A stretch of DNA of 64,000 nt from Sitta carolinensis (lineage: Eukaryota > Chordata > Aves > Passeriformes > Sittidae), in the NCBI GenBank assembly GCA_032173965.1, contig CM063290.1:11309501-11373500 (forward strand), written 5' to 3'. Under the pieces are notes generated by a model. That model had not been told where the DNA came from and did no database searches. It was given only the letters and a program-made list of their open reading frames with translations. The translations under genes were made by a program, and so were the position numbers. Positions within the stretch are counted from its first letter, which is position 1. Each line of letters begins with the position of its first letter. This document shows, one piece after another, positions 1 to 10,514 of this stretch.

Positions 1-210
1 AAATTGCTCTGCTTGTCTCTGACAGCACACACTTTCCTAGCAGCCTGTTTTTCTGGGGCTTTCAGGCATTTGTGAATCACTTCTATTCTTAACAAAGCAA
101 TATATAGAACTGGAATGGGTGTCTTCCCAAATTAATCTTTGAAACCACTGCTACGTTTCTCTTTTTTTTTCATCTATGTCCTTTAGGATAGATGGTTTCT
201 GAAAAGATGG

Positions 211-245
211 GCATGTGTGCATGTACGTGTACACATGTATGTACA
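211..245. repeat. Alternating purine-pyrimidine tract (Z-DNA-prone)
   Basis: Thirty-five consecutive bases alternate strictly between purine and pyrimidine. They are built mostly from TG, CA, TA and one CG step (core 'gcatgtgtgcatgtacgtgt'). It is not a clean dinucleotide microsatellite, because GT, AT and AC steps are mixed. Such tracts are known to favour left-handed DNA under supercoiling. Any function here is unproven. Confidence 0.8.
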
Positions 246-2244
246 GACTCAGAGACACATATTTAACATCCAATCTGTCCAAATGTAAGTTTTGAAAAAT
301 ATCAAATCTATTACTCAGAGATCATAAGAGGATTGAAATTATAAAACTTTTTTAAACATATGTTATTTTGAGTTCAATGTATACTTGCTTCAAGCCTGCT
401 CTGTGCAACCATGGAGATGAGAAAAGTACTTTCAGAAAATGAAAGCCGGAAAATTTTAAACAGGATAATTCTAGTAGCTGGGGCTGTAAGTGGCTTATTA
501 AGAAGTCTTGGAACTTAGACTGATGTGGCAAATTTGACAACAGTGAATATGAAATAGATTTGCAGAATGCAGTTGTGTGACCCTGGTTACCTGTCAGCTG
601 TCAGGATGCAAATTTCCCTGTATGGCTGCGAGCTGGCTTCATTTCTTATGTCTTGTTCTTCTGTTTATTACCTTCTCCTTCTTAGATAATGGAAAAGATG
701 AAAGCTGTCACATTTTCTCCTTTTGAAAGTCTCATGTGCAAGGATAATTCACTGGCGAATGAAGCAGTGAACCTGGAACAAAACAGGTCCAAAGCACTGC
801 TATTTCACTGGGGTCTGACCACAGACACTGTGTGTTAGATCAGCAACTCCAGGGAATACAAGGCTAGGAAAACTGGACAAACATAGGTTACAGGACTCTA
901 GGAGAGGGATAGGATTTTAAAGAAAGTGTGTCTGGAATTAACATCAGAGTCTGTCAAACACTGGAGAAATCTAAGCAAGTATGGAGAGAGAGAAAGACTG
1001 AGATTTGGCATTTAAAGGGGTATTTTGCTTTGACTGTTGGAAGAGGATCATGCTGCTCTGTGGAATGCTCGCATCAATCCAGAGAGCGTCCCTACTGCAG
1101 TGAGGAATCAAAGCACAGGCATTCATGGAGTGTTGTCTTGCCTTGAATTGTTCTTTTTATTTAGTGCCAGGCAATGAGGAATGGTGTTTAGAAACCAGCA
1201 AGTTAGAGGTTTCTGAATAGTTATGAAGTTCAGGAGGATAATGTAACCTTCAGCCAATGTTGAATTGGAGGAATTGGCCAGGGGGGATTTAGGCTCTCTA
1301 GTCCTGTTTCTGCAAAGCAAGGAGAGCAGTCTCCAGAAAACATTTCCAGGAGAACAGGTTGGGACTTATCAAGGAGGCAGAGGAAGCCCATGCCCCTGCC
1401 ATCACCAAGGTGGCATCTGGGGCTCCCAGCCAATGCTAATGGCTCTGTGGGTGACTTGGTGGCTGTGCCAGCTCCACACCAGCTCTGCTGGCTCAACGCT
1501 GCTGCTGGGGAGGCTCCTGCAGAGTCAGAGCGCGATGGTGCTGAAAGCACCAGCTCACTATGAATATATAAGTAGCTCACTGCATTCAATTAGCAGAAAA
1601 TTTGGTTTGTCTCATTGCTGAACAATTGCAATGTGGAGAAATTTAATTTTATGGTGGCTGAGATCCTTTTGTATGAAATGACAAACTAAGGAAACTCCAG
1701 CAGTACAGTTATCTATCATGAAGCTATTTTACTATTCCTTCTACTATATAAATGGCACAGTGAAAAAATCCCTTATTAGTTTAGAGAGCAACAGTACCCT
1801 TTCATTAACATTAGAGGATTGAAATTAGTTGTACAGTCCTTGCACTGCCTGGTCATGATAGAAAGTCTCGCTCTCAATTAATAGCAGATAATTTCACCAA
1901 AAGCCACGTTTCCGCATGTTGGGACCATCAGGAACTCCCAGGCCCCTCTTCATGGCAAAGAAAAGGATGTAAGTTGCACCCAGTGGGGGGACTTTTTCTC
2001 CTCTCTCTGTTTCCATGACATTTACTGGGAGAACTTCAGTTTCAGTGGAAGAATTATGAAGTGAAGGGCCTCAGGTGGGGCAGGTTGGCTGTGGGAGCTG
2101 AAGATGCCATAAAATTTTCTCATTCTTCTGGTTCAGCTGTTCTGTCTCTGCAAATTACTTTGTTTCAGCCCTGTAGTTCTGGAAGAAAATATACTCTTTT
2201 GCTTCAGGGCTTCAGCAAATGTATGAAGAAGCAGCTTTCTGTGC

Positions 2245-2270
2245 AGTTCATTCCATTAATGGAATGAACT
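2245..2270. repeat. Perfect 26-bp palindrome
   Basis: The left half 'agttcattccatt' is followed with no spacer by its exact reverse complement 'aatggaatgaact'. Symmetry breaks on both sides just outside these coordinates. Each arm contains CATTCC, the core recognised by TEAD-family factors (established knowledge), so the element carries two CATTCC/GGAATG sites in opposite orientation. Whether it is bound is inference. Confidence 0.85.
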
Positions 2271-5200
2271 TTCTTCTAAAGTGATTGGTACTGACTACCT
2301 TCCTCAGTGCTTACATTTGTTGTTGCTAAAGACAGAATAATGTTTTGTGGTTATCTTTTTCAATACCTTTACAGTGAATGTGGTGCACCCAGGCAGGGGA
2401 AATGATGAGGAGACTGGAAGATTTTCCCAGTACCTTGTAAGTTGTTTTTCTAAGTAAGAGGTATTACTCTGGGTACCAGCATCTGAGAGGAGAAATTTCA
2501 TTTCTCTTCATTTCTAGCTCTGTGTACAGCAAACAGCTCTGATCACCACTAATGGCTTCTCCTTCCTGAAAGTCTTATCTCAAAAAAGAGGTCATGGACA
2601 TCAGTCCAGGCTGAAAAGTTTGGATCTAAAGTCTGCTCTCTGTGTCATAAGTTCTAGCTTTTTTTTTTTCTTATCCTCATTGGACCAGCCTCAAAGTTTG
2701 TCCTCAGAAGCTGTTGCAGATCTCAACTTCCCCTGACAGCAGCAGTCATGCAGAGCGGGTGTCCATCCACAACCAGAGAAAGGACAGAGGATCAAAAGGC
2801 TGTGCCCTGGAGGTCACATTTGCAAGAGAGGGGGAAAGACATCAGAAAAGCTCTGTGGGGTGTATCTGTGTAGGTGGAGTTTGTTCTCACCCTGATACCC
2901 AGCATTTAGAAATACTATTCCAAAGACAGCTTGTGCAGAAATACAAGCAAGGAGAAACCTGCCTCGAGCTTAAACTTTTCCAAAAAAGAGGTCAGAGGTG
3001 ATGTTCTCAGAGTTGAAATGGGAAAGAGATTTTTTGAGAACAAAGGCATCACTAATAGAGCAGATGTAATATTTGGTGACTGGAAGCTGAAGACAAATTC
3101 CTGCTTAAATGAAAAATGTAAGCTCATCAGGGAGGCTAATTCAAAATTTATCTGAAGATGAGGGGAGCCTTAAGTCTTGGAAGTTTTGCATGAGCTCAAT
3201 TATGAGACAGTGTCTGGTCATGGCTATTCTGGGTGATTTTCCCTTTTTGCTGGGCTGCACATTGGGGTAGGTGATCACAATAACTATTTCTGTTGGGACA
3301 CTTATGCTGGTGTTTTCTATGGTGCAATAACTCTGGAAAACAATCTTTGAGTCACTATGGATCTTGACAGAGCTCTTCTGCCAAGCAGGGAATGTACTTT
3401 AAATGTGCACTGAAGAACAATGAAGGTGCCTTGTTGGCAGTGCTTGATATATTAGTCTTTGATAAGGGATACAGATCCCTTAAATTATTTAGATGAAGAG
3501 GGACGTTTAGTTTGTCTGAATGTCAGATCTCCTAGGTGAGAGCAGATTCGTTTATAAAAAGAACTGCACTTAGTGTGTCTGGAGGGAATATTGATTAAAG
3601 GAAATGCTGGGAAGGAGATACAACACAGGACAGGGCAGGAGATGACCAACAGATTAACACAAGTTAATTCTGAAAGGGAACAAGCGATGTGTTCCAAATA
3701 ATGTGCAGGGATGGAGGAAAAGAGGGAAAGCTTGCAGAGCTGCTAAATATGTCATTCATGTCTTGGACCTGTTTTCCTTCAGAGATGTGACACTACTGAG
3801 AAATTAATGGGAAAATTCAAAAATTGTGAGAGCTCTTTGAGAAGAAGCCACAAGAACCTTCCCAAACTAGGCTTGAGTCCTATAGGAAGACCTGTTCCTG
3901 GGAGGCAAGATGTGGTTAAGTGTGGGGTTAGGCTGTGAGGGAATGCAAGAGAGAGGAAAATGTGAGCATGCAGAATATATGCCATGATATTTTTGAGAAA
4001 CTGGGCTAGTCTATAAATCTAACTTGCATAATCCTATTAAATGTAGGTTCAAAGGACCTCAAAAGTTCCCCCATGTTTATCCTTCCCACACCTTCCTGGC
4101 AGGCTGGGAAGTGCTGGCAAACTGGGGTGGAGAGCTGTGGTATAGTGGTTTAACCCATGTCACCCAGCTGATGGTTTTCTGAGCCCAGACAATCCAAGCA
4201 GAAGGTGACACTGGTGCTGTTGAGTTCTGAGAAAGGGAAATTTCTGCTGGTTTCAGGTGTGCTTTTGGACAACACTGGTTTATTGCTTTTCTCCAAAGGA
4301 CATATGGCTCATCTGTGACATGCAGGACGGGACAACAGGCTTTGTATGCTTGTTTGGCTTTTCCTTTCCCATATTTCATGACTCCTGAAATTTTAGAGTT
4401 CTAAGGAGTGTGTTTCTTAATATCTTGATGGAAATCTCTATTTCCAAGCACTGCTACAGATGGTCAAAATAAGAAATTTTAAACAGTTGAAATTTAAAAC
4501 TTTTAGTGGAGGAGTGACATTTTCCCTCTGGAATTTCCCATTTAGTTTCCCTTCGAGCCATTTCTAGGCACTCCTAGATTTTAATTGCATGGAGGATATA
4601 ATTGTAAAAATATTCCTATGTGGATACTCTTTCAGGGAAATAACCCTTTCCTCTCTGAACACTCCATACTGTGATGTCATGAAGCTGCAAAGGGAATCCT
4701 GAACCTTCAGTTCACTGCAGGAATAACTGCAAGGCTGAGACTTTAGTCTTTTAGCTAGCACAAGGTTGAGCTCTGTTGCCTTTTCTGTGGATTTGTAGAC
4801 CAGGATATTTTTGTGCTTCTGTGTATCATTTGTGCAGTTTTACAGTAAGAATGTAATTTTCTTCTTCTGCAGAGCAGCACCTGTTCCTGCATGTCAGGAG
4901 AGAGCAACCTTTACGTGAATTAATTTGGAGATTTTCAAGCTGTGGTCCATGGAACCCTGTCGATCTAAAGATTAGGTTTTACAAGCCCATGGAAAACAAC
5001 TTGGAGAAACAAAAGTTTCCCATCTGTAGTCTCAAATTTGTGGCCTCAGGGGGCCACATTTCCATCCGAACATTTGTAGGAGTTTACAGATGTACAGAAT
5101 TTGGAAACTTCTCATGCAGAGCCATCAAAATTAAAGTTTGCAGAAGCTGGTTTGAGTTGTAGGAGACTTGTTAGAAAACTGAAACCCCTTAAACTCCAAG

Positions 5201-5563
5201 CTCTGAAGAGTTCTGGTTTACTTGTTTGTTGAAACTAGGGTGGCTGTTGGGTACCAGTGGCCTAATGAGTAAAAGCATGAATAATGGAACCAAAATGTTC
5301 TCCTAAGGTCTATTAAAAGAATTAAAGAAAAACCTCTTGATAAATATGAACGCTGGAGAAAAAGGTTCTGAGAGCAAGATCTGATTGAACAGAATATGTG
5401 TTAAAAAGTCAAGCAAATAATTTGCCTCAAAAAAGGAAAACTTGTAACGTTTTGTTGCTATTGGGAATAATTTACTCAACTGGGTTGTTGGTTACAGCGA
5501 GGATGCTACTGTAGGTAAAGTTAGATAACTGGTCCACATTTAAGGGACTGGATCTTAAAATAG

Positions 5564-5616
5564 AAAACCAAACCAAAACAAAACAAAAAACAACCAAAAA
5601 ACCACCAAAACCCACA
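5564..5616 (+). repeat. A/C-only low-complexity tract
   Basis: Fifty-three bases contain only A and C, with irregular units such as AAACC, AAAAC and AACC. There is no fixed period. It is simple sequence of the kind common in vertebrate introns, with marked strand asymmetry: the opposite strand is all T and G. Confidence 0.75.
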
Positions 5617-6904
5617 GCAGGAGTGAAAGAATCTTCCATAACATTGTTCACCTTCCAGAACCACAGCTCGAGGAAGGTCATGTCACCAGTGTTCATGTAT
5701 TCAGCTGTGCTGTCGTGATTATCTTTGCTGGGAGGACTCCCAGCACATGAGACATCATCCTGGAGGATCTTTGTGATGGAATATAGGTACTTGCTCTCCT
5801 GTGGAACAATACATTGCTCACAGCTATAGCTTTAGTGATTAAGGTGTGAGATGTAATGTCTGTATGTGCATTATCTCTCTGTTTTTCTGAACAGACACAT
5901 ATTCTGGTCCTTGGATTCTGATTTTTCATATACATTAGCATAAATCTTCAATAACTCAAGAGATCTAATGCTTATCTTAGTGATGAAATGTGGATTTGCT
6001 CTATAGATGTTTATGAAGTTGCTTTGGTTTTATATTATTTTGACAAAGGAATCAATTACAGTGAAATTGCTTTTTGTGTGTTTCTTGTTACCTTCAGGGT
6101 ATATTTTCAGGGAGTAATATCACATCCTAACTAGGTGGATAAGCAGACAAGCATATTTCTAAACAGGATAAATGAGCTCTGGTGAAGTACTGAACTATCA
6201 TTACATTCCTGCTTATATCCAGCTAATTCACTGCATCACACAATCTATCTCTGGATGTATGATGAGATTTTTGGAGGCATACATAGAAGCAATTCAGTAG
6301 GTAATGTACACAAATTTTCAGCAGAGTCTAGGTGCTTAAGTGTTATTAAGACCTTTGAAAATTGTCTTTGATATTCTGAACAAAAAGTCAAAGAGGGTAT
6401 TTTTACTTTTGATTAAAAATTGACTGAGCAGGTGTAAAGATCTATTGCTATTAGCTGAAGAGGAAACATTTTCTAGAAAAGCATACCAAGTCTTCCTTTG
6501 TTTTTTATTTATTATTCATCTTAAAGGTTGCAAGAAGAGATGGATAGAGGAAGAATGTGGTTTTTCATTACCTGAATTTAAATAGATTGTCCTGTTCGCC
6601 TCACCTTGAGGAAAGCCTGTTAGCTAGCAATGCCAGGAGGGGCCCTGGGACCTTTGCTCTTCTTTTTCTGATTGTCTCTAACATTGTTCCTAAATGGCTA
6701 CTTCACTCATCACAATCCCCATGAAAACCAGCTTGATTAAAGCAGTGGGGAGAAAAGCAGAGCAGGGAATACAGATTTCCTTATTTTGTCTTTCTGAGGT
6801 AGCAGATTTACACTGCCCTCCACATCAGCCAGACAAGCCAACCGGTTTGTGACTTCCAGGGACACCAGGAGGAGCTGGCAGATGATTTGAAATATCATTA
6901 AAAG

Positions 6905-7111
6905 GGGGTTGTGTTGTGGCAGCACACGAGGACAAGGGAGGATAACCTCGTGAGGGTGTCGTTGATGCAGACGGGTCTGGCGTGGCTCACGGGGGGAAGC
7001 CGTGGCTGCAGGAGGGACCCTCCTACTTGTGAGCAGGGTTCCAGCCCCTCTGATGGGGGAAAGAGTGTTCTCCTCAGAGGGTGTCACCCTCATGACCATC
7101 TGAATCCCAAG
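6905..7111 (+). other. Small CpG-dense patch ending at a splice-donor-like site
   Basis: Between about 6927 and 7005 there are roughly seven CpG dinucleotides, far denser than the surrounding AT-rich DNA. A plus-strand frame stays open from about 6911, and the patch ends with 'cccaag' followed by 'gtaaga' at 7112, a near-consensus splice donor. No upstream acceptor is obvious. The encoded peptide, rich in Arg, Gly and Ser, matches no family I recognise. It could be a first exon of a non-coding transcript, a small regulatory element or chance. Confidence 0.25.
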
Positions 7112-9043
7112 GTAAGAAGGGTTATGCTTCAAAAAACTCTTGTTCTACAACAGCCATTAGAAGCCAGACATTCTTCTCAACATTAAAAATTTCCATCTTA
7201 GTTTGCATTTTGCCATGTTCTTGGATGTCACAGTTGTCATGGTACCTATGAAAACTGACTCATACCTCCTCTAGAAAACCACACCAGGATGTTTTGATTC
7301 CTCTCCACTTCACTCAGCCCTTGAGTCAGGGTCATACTGATTTTCTCTATCTGTCTCTCAGCATCTGTACTTCCCAATACACCCTTTTCCCTCCATTGAA
7401 ATGTTCCATAGAGACAATGTGCCACCTTCCTCCTGATGCCTATGTGGTGAGATGAACTCCTTCAGCCCACCGTGGGAACACTGGGTCTGTAGTCCGCATG
7501 TGCAATGTGGAAATCCAGCAAGGAGTCAAGGTCTTACCTAAGGCTTTTCTTATCTACAACTGCTTTATTCTTCAAAAGCACTAAGGGAGTTATAAATGTG
7601 GTGTGTGAGGGAAATAACCAGCTTCAAACACAATCCTCCACCCTGTCTCTGAATTGCATTTTCAATTGTTGTCTATAAGTGCAGTTTTTTAATTCCTCCT
7701 GATTTTTCTTGTCTGGCTTAACATTATTATGTTTCAATGGGATGACCCAAAGTAATTGTTTTTAAAGCTTTTTCTTTTGCTCTGCTCCTGCCATGTGCTT
7801 GCTTGCAAAAATGAAATTTCAGCTTTCTTCTGGTTTGTGTGGAAGTGTGGGTGGCTGAGATGCAAGTGGGTCCATCTCAGCACCTCAGGCATGCAAGAAC
7901 CAGAACAGGTGGATGGCAATGGCATTTGAACATAGATGAGTTGTAGCCGTGGTGCCCGTGTTTTGCCAGCCTGGCATCATCCTTTAAGGACATGGGGAAA
8001 AATATCATATGCTCTATCTGCTCTCCAAATGTCATCCAGAACGTAGCATGGACACGGGTGTGCCAGCAGGAAAGAGATTCCACCAGCTGCTGTGTGAAAA
8101 TTGGCTTAGTTAATCAGTGTTGTGGTATTCCTGCACAGGCATAGTGCTGTGAGGATGAGGGAACTCAGCAGAGGTCAGCCCAGGACAGGACTGAGATCCC
8201 TGCAGAAATGGGGGTTTCTCCATATTTTACCAGATCATGTTGGTATATGAGGTAAGGCAATGCCTTATTCTTTGAAACCTCCAGCCCATACATCTACTAC
8301 TAAATTAATATTTTAAAATCTTATTTTTGTTATAAATATGTGGTGTAAAGGCAAGAAGTTTCATCTTAGCTTCTCCTTACTACAGAAAAAATAGGTTAGT
8401 GATCTCCTGAGAGGTCCTTGTTTGTCTTTTCTACTCTTGACCAAGCATTTCTCTTTTCTACTGAGCATGGTTGTAGCTGACAACATTTGTCTGGAAAGGA
8501 GTAAAGCAAACCCGAAGGGACAGAGCAGGCAGTTCTCATCTGCATTCTTCATAGCAGTCCCCTGCCTGATTTCTGTGCTCTGAAGGAAGGGAATAAAGAA
8601 GAAGTGAAGTACAAAGTGTGACTTCTGCTCCCAAACCCTTCTCCCTTCCTGATGAAAGAAAGTATATTTATTGAAGCATCAGAGTTAACAAGAGCTTGGT
8701 CCTTCAATAAATGTCATACAGCTCTCATCAGAGCCATGGATCGCTGCAAAAACAAGCTGATATTAGGTTCCCTGAGAATGCTTTACTTCTGTCAATTGTC
8801 ACCTTCTGGTTTACATATAAATAAAGAAAATCCCATGAAAATGGCATAGGACAGGAAAGCAGCTATTCTGCAGCCTCTAGAAAATTAATTCCATTGTTTT
8901 GAGGTTTTGTCTTTGATTGGTTTTGGTTTTTTTTCCTTTTGGCGTGGAAAAACTCTACAACAGGAGGGATTAGAAGAAGAAAATGAGAAGCTATGTTTAG
9001 CAATGGAGATACTGACTAATTTAAATAAGATACAAGATTAATT
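7112..9043. other. Non-coding unique sequence
   Basis: No supported gene. The segment around 8650-8800 is compositionally balanced, with an undecayed look and no repeat similarity, which would fit a conserved non-coding element. That cannot be judged without an alignment. The remainder is ordinary AT-rich DNA with T/G-rich simple sequence near 8908-8940. Confidence 0.55.
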
Positions 9044-9045
9044 AA

Positions 9046-9078
<33 letters not shown>

Positions 9079-9086
9079 AAAGAAAA
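9044..9086 (+). repeat. Poly(A) / A-rich tract
   Basis: Twenty-one consecutive A are followed by A runs broken by single G (9065, 9078, 9082). No AATAAA signal lies in the expected short distance upstream, and no recognisable retroposed body precedes it, so it is called simple sequence rather than a retrocopy tail. Confidence 0.85.
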
Positions 9087-10473
9087 GTCTGGCCAAGCCA
9101 TTTGTGAGGGTTTGAGGGAGGAGGTGAGAAGGGAAGGAGTCAACCCTACAGGAGGGACCAAAGACAAGGCACAATGAGATGAACTTTTCTTGCCCTCAAG
9201 GCTTAGGTGAACACATTTCATAGGTGTGTATCCAGCTATATTCTTTCTTTAACATTTTTGTGGTAAGAGCTGAATAGGCCACTCTAAGGCAGCATGATCT
9301 AAAACTGGTCTGGGACCTAATCAGGGCTGAGCCACCCTGGTTATTTGGTTGAAAACCTCAAGTTGATGCCTTGAGCTTCTGTGTGCTGAAGTTGTTTAAT
9401 ATCTGTAGGGTACCTGCAGCACTGGCACAGGCTGTCCCTGAAACCCTTCTGCTGCTGGAACAACAATGTGTTTGTAGATCCCAGGGTACCACAGCAAAAA
9501 AAAGGGTAGTCACTGGGGAAAGGAAAGGGCTAAAGCAGAGTGAGACAATAAGGACAGACAGCAAATAACACAGTAACATTCCACTGCTGGCATCCTCAGC
9601 ACTGCCCCAGGCTGACTCCCTGCTCCTCTTGAGATCTAGGCAGCAGCAGGAACAGGTGGACCATGATATCCAGAAGGAAATGCAGGAAATACCTTACAGC
9701 CAGAAACAGCAGAATGTCAAGATAGAACGTGAAGATTAGAGCAATAAAGTGAATAGCAGGAAACTGAATGTTTTAAATAAAGTTAGTTGTTTATGGCTAA
9801 ATTAAGAGCCTCTCATTAATTCTCTGGTCTGCCAGAATACGAAAACTTAATGATTCCCTCTAAAAATACCCTATCTGAAACACAATCAAGAGGCTATTAG
9901 TCGGTATAGAGAACAATAAATAATAAAGGCTGTTGATTTTAATTCTTCAGAATTGACAGCTGGAAATGGAGCATTTGCAAGCTGAATAGGCAGATACCTG
10001 TTTAAAAAAAAAGACATACATATACCTGTGCAGTTTAATTCTAGGCTATATTACCTTGGAAAGTAATCTGAGCAGAGGTAAATATTATACTGGTTTCAAA
10101 GTCTTCTGAGAAAAAGAGGGAGTAGAAACTGCTGGCTGCTGCTGCTCCATCTCACCAACACCAGTAACTCCGAGCGCTCTGCAGACCATGTGTCCACAAA
10201 TCTTTTGGCAGATAATGAAGAAACACTGTGCAACAGTGAAATGAGCAGATGTTTGCAATGCTGGAGGAATTACACAAAGTTTAGATAAGGTGTCAGGAAT
10301 AACTTCACTCACTGACTTGCAGACTGTCATTTTAGGCAAGAACAGCATAACTACTGGACAAGTGTTGCAAACTAAACTTTCGTAATTTTTGAATTTCAAA
10401 ATGTGACTACTGTAACAATTTTTATGAACCTGCCATGTCCATATTCTGTTTTCCTGGCAACAAAGCCTTACTT
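9087..10473. other. Non-coding unique sequence
   Basis: No gene seen. The part from about 9760 to 9990 is AT-rich with many short homeodomain-like TAAT words and a 'gaacaataaat' SOX-like word. It is free of visible repeats and reads like possible conserved non-coding DNA, judged by eye only. Confidence 0.5.
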
Positions 10474-10514
10474 AAATTTTTCAATAAAGTAAATTTTTCA
10501 ATAAAGTAAATTTT
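10474..10514 (+). repeat. Short tandem repeat, 17-bp unit, about 2.4 copies
   Basis: The unit 'aaatttttcaataaagt' occurs at 10474-10490 and again, identically, at 10491-10507, followed by a partial third copy 'aaatttt'. Perfect identity between copies points to a recent slippage or duplication event. Each copy carries an AATAAA word, but there is no gene context for polyadenylation. Confidence 0.9.

Larger units (their letters stand above)
1..6904. other. Non-coding, AT-rich unique sequence
   Basis: No frame here has recognisable protein content. The open frames are 60-120 codons, begin at arbitrary points and lack family motifs. The stretch holds an alternating purine-pyrimidine tract (211-245), a 26-bp palindrome (2245-2270) and an A/C-only tract (5564-5616), each listed separately. 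Around 4925-5010 the words 'caagctgtggtccatgg' faintly recall old hAT-type DNA transposon ends, but the match is too short to call. The rest shows nothing that can be assigned. It is best read as intron or intergenic DNA. Confidence 0.6.
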
